Assembly: GCA_030838045.1 (NCBI GenBank)
Contig: JAUTXN010000283.1
Span: 1-32,134, forward strand
DNA length: 32,134 nt
Source of the DNA: Acidimicrobiaceae bacterium
GTDB lineage: Bacteria > Actinomycetota > Acidimicrobiia > Acidimicrobiales > Palsa-688
Reading direction: 5' to 3'
Shown here: positions 9,242 through 18,596 of the stretch, one piece after another
Layout: each line of letters starts with the position of its first letter
Position numbering within the stretch: position 1 is the stretch's first letter
The notes under the pieces: model-generated
Seen by the model: only the letters and a program-made list of their open reading frames with translations
The model's database searches: none
What the model was told of the DNA's origin: nothing
Translations under genes and position numbers: made by a program

Positions 9242-10110
9242 GCGGCCGATCCGGCGCCGAAGGCCTGGGCCGCGGCCCGCTCGGCCAGCACGCCGATGGC
9301 GTGGCGGCGGTAGGCGGCGGTACCCCGGTGATCGTCGATGGGCTGGGCGGCGCCCGCGACCAGGCGGCCGAAATAGGCCAGGTCGGGGGCCTCCGTGGTG
9401 GCCGCGGGCCGGTCCCAGTCGATCGTCCCCGCCAGCCACTCTTCCGCCTCCGTTGCCCGGATGGGGCCCGGTCCGACCGAGCCCAGGGCGCAGCGGACCG
9501 TCCTGGTCCTGGTGTCGACCGCGAGGGCGAGCGACGCCACGGCGATGACCATGGCGTTGCGGACCCCTATCTTGCGGAACTCCTGGTGCCCGTCGAGGAG
9601 GGGAAGGCGGACCGCGACGATGAGCTCGCCGGGCGACAGGGCGGTGCGCTTCGGGCCGGTGATGAAGGTCGCCACCGGTATGTCGCGTACGCCGAGCGGG
9701 CTGGCGACTTCGACGACCGCCTCGAGCGCCGCCAGCACCGGCAGGGTGTCGCCGGCCGGCGAGGCGGTGGCGAGATTGCCGCCGATGGTGCCCGCGTTTC
9801 GGATCTGGGGGGAGCCGACGGTCCGGGCGGCGTGCGCCAGTGCGGGGAGGAGCTGGGCCAGGTCGGGCTGCAGCATGTCGGTGTAGGTGACCGTGGCTCC
9901 CAGGCGCACGTGGGCGGGGTCGTCGCGGGCCGGTAGCTGCTCCCATGTCCGCAGTTCGGGGATGTGGCGGAGGGAGAGCACCTTGTCGGGCCGCCGGTGC
10001 CCGGCGTTCACCTCGACCATGAAGTCGGTCCCCCCCGCCAGCACCTGGATCGCAGGGTCGGCCAAGGCGGCGACCGCCTCGTCGATCGAGGTGGGGGACA
10101 GGATCGTCAT
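9238..10110 (-). CDS. Xanthine dehydrogenase-family FAD-binding subunit
   Basis: A 290-residue FAD subunit of the CO dehydrogenase/xanthine dehydrogenase medium-chain family. VLAGGTDFMVE at about 23-33 and IRNAGTIGGNLATASPAGD at about 103-121 are the two FAD-binding signatures. The ATG at 10110 is the first gene of a seven-gene - strand operon. The gene order FAD, 2Fe-2S, Mo gives a full three-subunit enzyme. The separate XdhD-like protein encoded at 27745-30480 lacks an FAD domain; this subunit is the only FAD partner in the window, so it might serve both. Confidence 0.9.
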   Translation of the reverse strand: MTILSPTSIDEAVAALADPAIQVLAGGTDFMVEVNAGHRRPDKVLSLRHIPELRTWEQLPARDDPAHVRLGATVTYTDMLQPDLAQLLPALAHAARTVGSPQIRNAGTIGGNLATASPAGDTLPVLAALEAVVEVASPLGVRDIPVATFITGPKRTALSPGELIVAVRLPLLDGHQEFRKIGVRNAMVIAVASLALAVDTRTRTVRCALGSVGPGPIRATEAEEWLAGTIDWDRPAATTEAPDLAYFGRLVAGAAQPIDDHRGTAAYRRHAIGVLAERAAAQAFGAGSAA

Positions 10111-10118
10111 CCCGGTAG

Positions 10119-10150
10119 AGCGTAGGGGCAGTGTGAATCGGCGGTGTCAA
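10119..10150 (-). promoter_or_regulatory. Candidate promoter of the operon A
   Basis: Read on the - strand there is a TTGACA (10150-10145) and a TACGCT (10124-10119) eight bases before the ATG at 10110. The 20-bp spacing is longer than ideal for the pair, but TACGCT fits the TANNNT actinobacterial -10 and its closeness to the ATG would suit a leaderless or nearly leaderless transcript. Confidence 0.4.
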
Positions 10151-10151
10151 C

Positions 10152-10169
10152 AGCAGCCACTCCGCTGCT
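10152..10169 (-). terminator. Weak hairpin 3' of the beta-helix gene
   Basis: agcagc and gctgct form a 6-bp stem with a 6-nt loop, 17 bases after the stop of the beta-helix gene and just upstream of the operon A promoter. There is no U-tract, so it is at best a weak terminator. Confidence 0.3.
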
Positions 10170-10185
10170 CCCGGCCCCGGAGTAG

Positions 10186-13100
10186 CTACGAGCCGACGTA
10201 CACCTCGTCCAGGTACAGGTGGTCGCCCGCCCCGCCGGTGCTGTTGGTGAACTGGACGTTGGCGAACGCCGTTGCGGCCGGGGCGACCACGCTCGCCGAG
10301 GCCTGCTGCCAGGTGCTCGAGAGGTTGGCGATCGACACCGCGTTGCTCTGCAGGACGTTCCCGCCGCGGTCGCGCCAGTCGACCGTCATGGTGACGCCGA
10401 GCGCCGTGGCGCCCTGGGCCCAGAAGCCGATCACCTGATTGCCCGAGGTGGCGGCGAAACCGGGCGGGTTGCTCAGCTGGACGCCCCAGCCGAACGGCGC
10501 CGTGATGTCGACCTGCAGGCTGTGGGTCCCCGCCTCGGCGGTGGCGTTCGACTGGGCGATGGTCGTCGAGAACCACGGTGTCCACGCGCCGACTGAACCC
10601 TCGAGGCCGGCCGTGTCGGCGTCGAGGAAGTTGACCGGTGGACCGACGTACACCTGGTCCAGGTAGAGGCTGTCCCCGGCCCCACCGGAGGCTCCGGCAA
10701 GGCCCGCGAACTCGACGGTGACATACGCCGTGGCGGCCGGCGCCACGACCCGAGCCGCGCCCTGCTGCCACGTGGTGTTCAGCGTGGTGATGCCGACGCT
10801 GTCGGATTGCAGGACGCTTCCGCTGGAGTCGCGCCAGTCGACGGTCATGGTGGCGCCCACGGGAGCGGCGCCGGAGGAGCCTTTGAGGCCCCAGAAGCTG
10901 ATGGCGGAGGTACCGGGCGATGCCGCGAAGCCGGGGAATGCGGTGCTCGTTCCCAGCTGGACGCCCCACGCCGCGGCGGACACGCCGACCTGCAGGCTGT
11001 GGCCACCGGCCTGGGCGGCACCGGTCGATTGGGTCACCGTGGCCGACGCCCCCGGCACCCAGTGGCCGATCGACCCCTCCAGGTCCGCGGTGTCAACGTC
11101 GAGCTGGTTGGCTGACGTGGGCGCCGTACCGACGAAGACCTGGTCGACGAACACGCTGTCGCCCGCCGCTCCCGTGGTGCCCGTGAGCTCCACAGTGACG
11201 AACGCCGTGCCGGCCGGGGCGACGACACGACCCGAGGCCTGCTGCCATTGCGGGCCCAGCGTCGCGATCGAGACGATGTCGTGACCGAGGACCCCGCCGC
11301 TCGGGTTGCGCCAGTCGGCGGTCATCGTCGCCCCCTGGACACCCCCGCCTCCGCCCCCGCTCCCGCTGGTGCCGTTCAAGGCCCAGAAGCTCAGCGTCTG
11401 CGGCCCGGGTGCGGCGTGGAAACCCGGCCAGTTGACCAGCTGGACCCCCCAGCCGAAGGGCGCGGTCAGCTTGACCTGGAGGCTGTGCCCGCCGCCGTGG
11501 GCCTGGGCGGTCGAAGACGCCGCGGTTGCCGAGAACCAGGGCACCCAGCGGCCCGCGGAGCCCTCGGCGCTGGCGGTGTCGGCGTCGAGCAGGTTGCCCC
11601 GGGCGAGAGGCGTCAGCGCGCTGCCGCCGTCCTGCGCGAACGGGGCGGCCTGAAAGGCGCCCAGGCTGAGCGGGTTGGTCGTGAAGTCGACGAACTGAAC
11701 GTCGCCCACATAGCTGTTGTCGGCGAAGTGATTGTTCTGGGTCGTGGTGATCGCGGTGTCGACACCTGTGCCGAGGTACGGGGACCATGACGGTTCGCTG
11801 CCGGTGCCCGCCAACAGCGCCTGTTCGCCGCAGCCGGTCGTGGTGCAGCCGGCGTCGGTCCGGCTGAAGATCACCTGGTTGTCGTGGACCGCGACGTTCT
11901 GCGTCTTCCACCGACAGTCGGAGAAGTAGGGGGCGTTGTTGATCGTCCCCGGGACGCAGGTCGTCAGGTTGGCCTGGGGATTGACGAGCGTGCAGAACGT
12001 CGACTGCGGGTCCGAGCCGCAGAACCGGTTGGGATTCTCCCAGACGGTGATGCCGCCCCAGTTGCCGTCCAGGCTGTTGCCACTGATGTCGAACGTCGAG
12101 TACAACCCGCCTGCGACGCGGCTGTCGCCCCCGCTCTCGGCGATGTAGATGGCGCCCACGGGAAACGTCGACCCGGTGGCGGCGAAGCTCCTGCCCTCGA
12201 CGAAGCCGTTGCGCAACAGGTTGTTGTTGGTGATCCGCCCGTTGTAGCTGACCTCGTAGATGATGCCTTCGGCGTCGTTGTCGTCGATGTAATTGCCGTC
12301 GATCAACAGTCCGGCGTTGTTGGTGTCGACCCAGATTCCCGAGCCCACGTTGTCGTGGATCCAGTTGTTGGTGATCGTGCCGCCGATGGTGTTCCAGATC
12401 TTTCCGGCACCCGAGCAGCCGCAGCCCGGGAGGGTGGCCTCCCAGTTGGCCGTGTTGTTGCCTGAGATTTCGTTGTGGTCGATCGTGATGTTGGTGTTCC
12501 CGCCCTTGCCGAAGGCGCTGTACCCGTACTGGCCGTTGTTGCGCAGGCAGTTGAAGCTGACGACGTTGCTGGGGGCGACCATCACGCCGGCACCCTGGTT
12601 GTTCTGGATGGTGTTGTGCTGGACCGTCCACCCGGTGGAGGTCTCGTGGTTGACCGCCCCGGTGTTGCGCGTCGGCACGAATCCCTGGATGGTGAGGTAG
12701 CTGATGGACACGCCGGTGGCGAACTTGCCGAAGGCGTAGGTGTTGACACCCTTGCCGTCGAGGATCGCTCCGGGGGCGCCGACGAAGCTGGTGTTGCTGA
12801 CCGGGACGATGGCGGCCGCAGTGGTGCCGAAGGTATGGACGCCGGGGGCGAACCAGAAGGTGACGCCCGGTTTGTTCCAGTTGACACCGGTGTTCTTGCC
12901 CGCTTTGACGACGACGGCGCCCCGGGGCGCGGTCGCGGGCCCGGTCAACATGGCGGGGTTGTCGCAGATGGCTGCGGGGGGCGATGCAGGAAAGCCCGTC
13001 GGCACGGCGCTGGCGCTGTCGGCCCTGCTGGCGGCGCTGGCGGCGCTGGTGCCGCTGGCGGCCCGGCTGGCGGCGCTCGCCATGCCCGGCCACGACGCCA

Positions 13101-13188
13101 CGGCGGCTCCCACGACCGCGACCAGAGCCAGGACGACCCCATGGGCCCGTGCCGTGCGGCGCGGGCGAAGGCCTCGTCCCTCGTTCAT
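10186..13188 (-). CDS. Secreted right-handed beta-helix protein with three C-terminal jelly-roll-like repeats
   Basis: A 1000-residue exported protein. The start is the ATG at 13188, preceded by a GGAGGGGG ribosome-binding site; an in-frame TTG at 13203 is less likely. A basic N-terminus and hydrophobic core (VVLALVAVVGAAV) form a signal peptide ending near ASA, followed by an Ala/Ser-rich linker. Residues about 100-510 show PbH1-type parallel beta-helix repeats rich in Asn ladders (NNTIQNNQG, DHNEISGNNT, NNWIHDNVGSGIWV, NNNLLRNG). From about 532 to the end, three tandem units of roughly 145-165 residues share D-x-DTA--EGS-G-W-P, HSLQV, GWGVQL, T-DWR and GD--YLD-VYVG motifs, resembling carbohydrate-binding jelly-roll modules. 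A role in polysaccharide binding or cleavage is plausible, but no catalytic residues were identified. No visible link to purine metabolism. Confidence 0.8.
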   Translation of the reverse strand: MNEGRGLRPRRTARAHGVVLALVAVVGAAVASWPGMASAASRAASGTSAASAASRADSASAVPTGFPASPPAAICDNPAMLTGPATAPRGAVVVKAGKNTGVNWNKPGVTFWFAPGVHTFGTTAAAIVPVSNTSFVGAPGAILDGKGVNTYAFGKFATGVSISYLTIQGFVPTRNTGAVNHETSTGWTVQHNTIQNNQGAGVMVAPSNVVSFNCLRNNGQYGYSAFGKGGNTNITIDHNEISGNNTANWEATLPGCGCSGAGKIWNTIGGTITNNWIHDNVGSGIWVDTNNAGLLIDGNYIDDNDAEGIIYEVSYNGRITNNNLLRNGFVEGRSFAATGSTFPVGAIYIAESGGDSRVAGGLYSTFDISGNSLDGNWGGITVWENPNRFCGSDPQSTFCTLVNPQANLTTCVPGTINNAPYFSDCRWKTQNVAVHDNQVIFSRTDAGCTTTGCGEQALLAGTGSEPSWSPYLGTGVDTAITTTQNNHFADNSYVGDVQFVDFTTNPLSLGAFQAAPFAQDGGSALTPLARGNLLDADTASAEGSAGRWVPWFSATAASSTAQAHGGGHSLQVKLTAPFGWGVQLVNWPGFHAAPGPQTLSFWALNGTSGSGGGGGGVQGATMTADWRNPSGGVLGHDIVSIATLGPQWQQASGRVVAPAGTAFVTVELTGTTGAAGDSVFVDQVFVGTAPTSANQLDVDTADLEGSIGHWVPGASATVTQSTGAAQAGGHSLQVGVSAAAWGVQLGTSTAFPGFAASPGTSAISFWGLKGSSGAAPVGATMTVDWRDSSGSVLQSDSVGITTLNTTWQQGAARVVAPAATAYVTVEFAGLAGASGGAGDSLYLDQVYVGPPVNFLDADTAGLEGSVGAWTPWFSTTIAQSNATAEAGTHSLQVDITAPFGWGVQLSNPPGFAATSGNQVIGFWAQGATALGVTMTVDWRDRGGNVLQSNAVSIANLSSTWQQASASVVAPAATAFANVQFTNSTGGAGDHLYLDEVYVGS

Positions 13189-13277
13189 GCCCCCTCCAGT
13201 CAAGCGGTTTGGGAAGTCTGTCTGATCTAAGATAGGGGCTGGGCCGGGCGTTGAGACAGTCGCGTTAGGTTGCGCCG
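13189..13277. promoter_or_regulatory. Divergent promoter region
   Basis: The 89 bp separate two divergent genes. On the + strand TAGGTT (13266-13271) fits the TANNNT -10 pattern and ends six bases before the ATG at 13278, as expected for a leaderless mRNA. On the - strand, TATCTT and TAGATC occur in the ctatcttagatcag segment at about 13224-13237 and could serve as the -10 of the beta-helix gene. No strong -35 was seen for either. Confidence 0.4.
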
Positions 13278-14621
13278 ATGCGCACCCTGCTCCGGGGCGG
13301 GATCGTCCTGCCCATGACGGGCCGCGCCGTCGTGTTCGATCCCGGCTCGGTGCTCATCGACGGCACCGACATCGTGGCCGTGGGGCCCGTCGCCGAACTC
13401 GACGCCGACCCCCGTGGCGCCGACGCGGACGAGGTCGTCAACCTCGGGGGCCATGCCGTCCTACCGGGCCTGCACAACTGCCACCTCCACTCCGGCCTCC
13501 TACGCGGCACCGCCGAATCGATGTCGCTGTGGGACTGGCTGAAGACGTACGTCGATCCGGCGCACCGTGCCCTCACCCCCGAGATCGCCGCGGTGGCGTC
13601 GCGTCACTGCTACGCCGAGGGCGTCCTCGCGGGCACCACCTCGGTCATGGACATGTGGCGTTTCATGGAAGGGTCGGCCGCGGCGGCCGCTGCCATCGGC
13701 ATCCGGGCCACGCTGGTCCCCTACGTCGCCGACGCCCCCGGTTACGACTATTTCGAGTCGATCGAGTCCAACCGCAAGCTCCTCGAAACCCGGCCGGACG
13801 CCTCCACCGACGGTCGGGTCCGGGCCTGGATCGGCCTCGAGCACCTCTTCTACTGCACCCCCGCCGCCTTCCGAGCCGCCGCCGGGCTGGCCGAGGAGTT
13901 CGTTACCGGCATCCACACCCACTCGTCGGAGACGATCTGGGAGGTCCAGGAGTCCCTGGCCCGCTTCGGCGCCCGTCCCATCGAGGAGATGTTCCGCCGG
14001 GGGATCCTCGGCCCCCGCACCGTGATCGCCCACTGCGTGTGGCTCGACGACCGGGAGATCGAACTGCTGGCGCAGACCGGCACCTCGGTCGCCCACTGCC
14101 CGTGCTCCAACATGAAGCTGTCGTCGGGGCCGGCCCGGGTGGGCGCCATGCGGGCCGCGGGCGTGGCCGTCGGCCTCGGCAGCGACGGCGAGAAGGAGAA
14201 CAACAACCTCGACCTCCTCGAGGAGATGAAGTTCGCATCGCTGCTGCAGAAGGTGTCGACCCTGGACCCGACGACGGGCGACCCGTGGGACATCCTGGCC
14301 ATGGCGACCATCGACGGCGCCCGGGCGCTGGGCCTCGACGACCGGACGGGCTCGCTGGCGCCGGGCAAGCGGGCCGACATCGTGACCGTCAGCCTCGCCG
14401 GCTTGCACACCACGCCCGTGCTCCATGGCGCCGACTTCAACGTGGCCGCCCACCTCGTGTTCTCGGCGTGCGGGCATGACGTACGCGACGTGTGGGTCGA
14501 CGGACGGCGCCTGGTGGCCGGGGGCCGGCCGCTCACGTTCGACGTCGACGCAGTGCGGGCCGAATCGCAGGCGGCAGCCGAGGACCTCTTCGCCCGCCGG
14601 GCCGCACTGCCCGCTGAGTAG
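13278..14621 (+). CDS. Amidohydrolase, MtaD/SsnA/TrzN-like metal-dependent deaminase
   Basis: A 447-residue amidohydrolase-superfamily protein. Metal and catalytic residues fit the adenosine deaminase-like aminohydrolase branch: NCHLHS (His 69, His 71), GIHTHSSE (His 213, 215 and Glu 218), AHCVWLD (His 252), and GSDGEKENNNLDLLEEMK with the metal-binding Asp 303. The last block resembles the GTDGAASNNNLDM of methylthioadenosine/S-adenosylhomocysteine deaminases. The N-terminal beta-strands (LLRGGIVLPM) and the C-terminal ADIVTVSL/VRDVWVDGRRLV strands of the composite sandwich domain are intact. It probably deaminates a purine or related N-heterocycle; the exact substrate is unresolved. It is a single-gene unit that converges on the 8-oxoguanine deaminase-like gene. 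Confidence 0.8.
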   Translation: MRTLLRGGIVLPMTGRAVVFDPGSVLIDGTDIVAVGPVAELDADPRGADADEVVNLGGHAVLPGLHNCHLHSGLLRGTAESMSLWDWLKTYVDPAHRALTPEIAAVASRHCYAEGVLAGTTSVMDMWRFMEGSAAAAAAIGIRATLVPYVADAPGYDYFESIESNRKLLETRPDASTDGRVRAWIGLEHLFYCTPAAFRAAAGLAEEFVTGIHTHSSETIWEVQESLARFGARPIEEMFRRGILGPRTVIAHCVWLDDREIELLAQTGTSVAHCPCSNMKLSSGPARVGAMRAAGVAVGLGSDGEKENNNLDLLEEMKFASLLQKVSTLDPTTGDPWDILAMATIDGARALGLDDRTGSLAPGKRADIVTVSLAGLHTTPVLHGADFNVAAHLVFSACGHDVRDVWVDGRRLVAGGRPLTFDVDAVRAESQAAAEDLFARRAALPAE

Positions 14622-14846
14622 GGCTGGGGAAAAGGGGCCGGCGACTCGGCACGCCCTCCGGGCTCTTCGGGCCGCTGGCGGCGGCGCCGGCCGGGCCATT
14701 CTGTTCAATGCATGTATCTATATCATCGCTTATTGAACACAAAGCGTCGGCAACCGACCGCCGCCCGCTGTCGGGAGCCGGGCGGCCGCCCGGTCGGCAC
14801 CACGCCGGCTGAGCCGGTGACCGGCCGCCCCTTTCCCCAGGCCTCC
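14622..14846. repeat. Convergent intergenic region with imperfect terminal inverted repeats
   Basis: The 225-bp gap between two convergent amidohydrolase genes has ctggggaaaagggg... at 14624 and the near-complementary ...cgcccctttccccag ending at 14840. Inside are an AT-rich core with 8-bp inverted arms tgttcaat (14702-14709) and attgaaca (14732-14739), and a perfect 16-bp palindrome ccgggcggccgcccgg (14778-14793). No ORF with a plausible product is present. It may be a large bidirectional terminator or the remnant of a small MITE-like element; the sequence does not decide this. Confidence 0.45.
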
Positions 14847-16229
14847 CTATTCGACACCTTGGAGACGGGCGGACGCGGCGCGGTGGCGGCGCAGGATGTC
14901 CTCGACCCCTGACGCCACCAGGCTGCCGTCTTGGACCACGGGCACGCCGGCTATGACGGTGTGGCGGGCCGAGACCGGGCCGCAGCGCAGCCACGCTTCG
15001 ACGGGGTCGGTGAGGGCGCCCGCGAAGGCGACGCCTTCCAGTGGCCAGCAGACCACGTCGGCCGCCGCCCCGACCGTGAGCTGGCCGAGTTCGCCCTGGC
15101 GGCCGAGGCACGCGGCCGATCCGCGGGTGGCGATGTCGAGGGCGTCGCGGGCGGTCATCCCGGTGGGGCCCGTGCGCAGCCGGCCGAGCAGCAGGGCGCC
15201 GCGCGCCTCGAGCCACAGCGAGGCGTGGTCGGTGGACGCCGAGCCGTCGCAGCCCAGGCCGACCGGCGAGCCCGCGGCCCGGAGATCCGAGACGGGCGAG
15301 ATTCCGCCGCCGCCGATCAGGCAGTTGGACGACGGGCAGTGGGCCACGCCGACGCCCGCGGCGCCGAGCCGGGCCACTTCCGCCGGGTTGGGATAGATGC
15401 AGTGGGCGACCCACGAGCGGTCGGTCATCCAGCCCACGTTTTCGAAGTGGTCGACGGTGCGGATGCCGAACTTCTCGGCTGCAAACCGGTCCTCGTCGGG
15501 GTCCTCGGCCAGGTGGGTGTGGAGCCGCACGTCCAGGCGCTGCGCCAGTGCCGCCGTCGCCTCCATCAAGCGGGGGGTGACCGAAAACGGCGAGCAGGGA
15601 GCGAGGGCGATGCGGACCATCGCCCCCCAGGAGCGGTCGTGGTGGGCGGCGACGAGGCGTTCACAGTCCGCCAGGATCTCGTCGTCGTCCTGCACCACCG
15701 AGTCAGGGGGCAGCCCGCCGTCTTTCTGCGAGAGGCTCATCGACCCCCGGGTGGGGTGGAAACGGAACCCCAGCTCGCGCGCCGCCGCGATCTCGGCGTC
15801 GATGAGCTGGCCCCCGCCCTTGGGGTGGACATAGAGGTGGTCGGTCGTGGTCGTGCACCCGCCGAGCGCCAGCTCCGCCAACCCGACCCAGGCCGACAGG
15901 TAGATCGCCTCCTCCTCGAGCCCCGCCCACAGGGGGTACAGGGTGCTCAGCCAGTCGAACAGGGAGCCGTTGATCGCGGGCCGGTAGGAACGGGTCAGGT
16001 TCTGGAAGATGTGGTGGTGCGTGTTGACGAGACCCGGTGTGACCAGGCAGTTGTCGGCCCGGATGGTGCGGGCGGCGGTCGGGGCGGGGTCGGCCGGCCC
16101 GCCCAGCGCCGCGATCAGGCCGGCCTTCATCGCGACCCACCCGCCGGGGATCTCCCGCCGCTCGTCGTCGACGGTGGCGACCAGCTCGGCGCCGGTGACC
16201 AGTAGATCGGCCGTATCGGGTGCGGGCAT
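14847..16229 (-). CDS. 8-oxoguanine deaminase-like amidohydrolase
   Basis: A 460-residue zinc/iron amidohydrolase. LVNTHHHIFQNLTRSYRPAI (His 71, His 73), then SLFDWLSTLYPLWAGL and the RGSMSLSQKDGGLPPD block near 161-175 are characteristic of the 8-oxoguanine deaminase/hydroxyatrazine ethylaminohydrolase group. HTHLAED (His 237, 239, Glu 242), AHC (His 276), AHCPSSN and GCDGSASTDHA (Asp 328) complete the active site. 8-Oxoguanine deaminase turns 8-oxoguanine into urate, which fits beside xanthine dehydrogenases and connects oxidised guanine to the same pool. Related enzymes act on hydroxylated triazines, so an s-triazine-type substrate is the main alternative. It is transcribed on its own, diverging from the ABC importer operon across 263 bp. 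Confidence 0.82.
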   Translation of the reverse strand: MPAPDTADLLVTGAELVATVDDERREIPGGWVAMKAGLIAALGGPADPAPTAARTIRADNCLVTPGLVNTHHHIFQNLTRSYRPAINGSLFDWLSTLYPLWAGLEEEAIYLSAWVGLAELALGGCTTTTDHLYVHPKGGGQLIDAEIAAARELGFRFHPTRGSMSLSQKDGGLPPDSVVQDDDEILADCERLVAAHHDRSWGAMVRIALAPCSPFSVTPRLMEATAALAQRLDVRLHTHLAEDPDEDRFAAEKFGIRTVDHFENVGWMTDRSWVAHCIYPNPAEVARLGAAGVGVAHCPSSNCLIGGGGISPVSDLRAAGSPVGLGCDGSASTDHASLWLEARGALLLGRLRTGPTGMTARDALDIATRGSAACLGRQGELGQLTVGAAADVVCWPLEGVAFAGALTDPVEAWLRCGPVSARHTVIAGVPVVQDGSLVASGVEDILRRHRAASARLQGVE

Positions 16230-16308
16230 CGCGCGACGCTAGGCGAGCGGCCACCCGGGGGAAACGCGAAAGGAACTCGACAAGGACTCGCAATCGGCCG
16301 GTGACGCC

Positions 16309-16410
16309 GTGCTCAGCACCACCCGATACGATCTCGGGCCGTCACACATCGATTCGGCAACCAACCAGGGGGGTGCGGTCCGGGGGGCTGGAGCACAGCT
16401 CCGAGTCCCC
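16309..16410 (+). promoter_or_regulatory. Candidate promoter and structured 5' leader of the ABC importer operon
   Basis: The 263-bp gap 16230-16492 holds an 11-bp odd palindrome gtgctcagcac (16309-16319), then TACGAT (16327-16332), a TANNNT-type -10 candidate inside a cccga...tcggg inverted repeat (16322-16338). Transcription from there would give a leader of about 150 nt. The leader contains a G-rich to C-rich hairpin, ggggggctggagcacagctc followed by cgagtcccc (16382-16410), with a perfect ggagc/gctcc inner stem. It may be an attenuator or ligand-binding RNA, or merely a stable stem in GC-rich DNA. Confidence 0.35.
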
Positions 16411-16492
16411 TGACCACTCGTACGACGCCGTCGGCAAGCATCGGCCACCAGACCAGGCAGCCGGCCGCGATAGGGCTCAGGAAAGGGTCAAA

Positions 16493-17629
16493 ATGACGAA
16501 GGGGCGACACGACATGGATGGTGCAGGGGCGGTTGACCGGAGGGCGTTTCTGCGGGGCGGCGCCAAGCTGCTCGGCGGGGCGGCGTTGTTCGGCGTCGCC
16601 GGGCCGGGCTTGCTGGAGGCGTGCAGCAAGTCGAAGACGACCTCAACCACCCCCACCAGCGCCGGGACGCCGACCACGGTGAACTTCGGGACGTTGAACT
16701 TCAACCTGCCGTGGGTTCCCGATGTCGAGTCGGGCGGCGAGTTCCTGGCGAAGGACAAGGGCTATTACACCCAGCAGGGTTTCACGAGCGTCAACCTCAT
16801 CCCGGCCGGTCCCACCGCCACCCCGCAGGAGACGGTGGTGCTGACGGGCAAGGCGCTGGTCGCGGTCACCTCGCTCGACTCCACCGCGGCTGCCATCCAG
16901 AAGGGTTCACCGCTCAAGGTGATCGGCACCCAGTATCAGAAGAACCCGTTCTGCATCATGTCCCAGGCCTCCAAGCCGCTGAACACGCCGCAGGACATGA
17001 TCGGCAAGAAAATCGGCGTGCAGTCGGTCAACGACGCCGTGTGGGCGGCATTCCTGAAGGCCAACAACCTTCAGGCGTCGCAGGTCACCAAGGTGGTCGT
17101 CAGCTTCGACCCGACGCCGCTGGCGCAGGGCCAGGTGGACGGCTGGTTCTCGTTCATCACCAACGAGCCGATCCAACTTGGTCTGAAGGGCGTGGCGACG
17201 AAGACGTTCCTCCTGGCCGATTACAACTATCCGGAGATTGGCAACGTCTACATCGCGACCGCCGACTCGTTGAAGAACGACCGGGCCAAGGTCAAGGCGT
17301 GCATGACCGCCGAGATCGTCACCTGGCGGGAGTGCATCTCCCATCCCGACAACCCTGCGCAAGCCACCATCAAGGATTTCCCGACCTCGGGAACCATCGA
17401 AGCGGCCCAGAAGCAGTCGGTCGAACAGAACAAGCTGATCGCCGAGGGCGACGCCCTGAGCAGCGGGTTGTTCTACATCACCCCGGCGTCGCAGACGCAG
17501 AACGTGGCCACCCTGGCGCTCGGCGGCACGACCGTGACGACCAGCCAGCTGTTCGACATGTCGTTGCTGGACGAGATCTACGCCGCCCATTCCGACCTCA
17601 AGCCGGTTCCGGCCCAGGGAACGATCTGA
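16493..17629 (+). CDS. NMT1/THI5-like ABC transporter substrate-binding lipoprotein
   Basis: A 378-residue periplasmic-type binding protein of the SsuA/THI5 fold. The ATG at 16493 is chosen because AGGAAAGG (16479-16486) lies 6 bases upstream and the export signal follows at once; the frame is open back to 16220 but that part has no homologous look. A Tat motif RRAFL at 16-20, a hydrophobic stretch and the lipobox LLEAC (Cys 44) mark a Tat-exported lipoprotein. [33 protein letters not shown] is the typical first lobe, and [19 protein letters not shown] the second-lobe entry. NMT1-like proteins bind pyrimidines, sulfonates, riboflavin precursors and other small ring compounds; here a purine or its breakdown product is inferred only from the neighbours. 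Confidence 0.9.
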   Translation: MTKGRHDMDGAGAVDRRAFLRGGAKLLGGAALFGVAGPGLLEACSKSKTTSTTPTSAGTPTTVNFGTLNFNLPWVPDVESGGEFLAKDKGYYTQQGFTSVNLIPAGPTATPQETVVLTGKALVAVTSLDSTAAAIQKGSPLKVIGTQYQKNPFCIMSQASKPLNTPQDMIGKKIGVQSVNDAVWAAFLKANNLQASQVTKVVVSFDPTPLAQGQVDGWFSFITNEPIQLGLKGVATKTFLLADYNYPEIGNVYIATADSLKNDRAKVKACMTAEIVTWRECISHPDNPAQATIKDFPTSGTIEAAQKQSVEQNKLIAEGDALSSGLFYITPASQTQNVATLALGGTTVTTSQLFDMSLLDEIYAAHSDLKPVPAQGTI

Positions 17630-17645
17630 TCGGCCCGGTCCACGG

Positions 17646-18592
<947 letters not shown>

Positions 18593-18596
<4 letters not shown>

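Noticed and set aside
14778-14793. Perfect palindrome ccgggcggccgcccgg as a separate operator
   Set aside because: It lies between convergent genes and uses only G and C, so chance or a terminator stem is more likely.
16220-16492. N-terminal extension of the binding-protein frame
   Set aside because: It precedes a good ribosome-binding site and a Tat/lipobox signal that must be close to the N-terminus.
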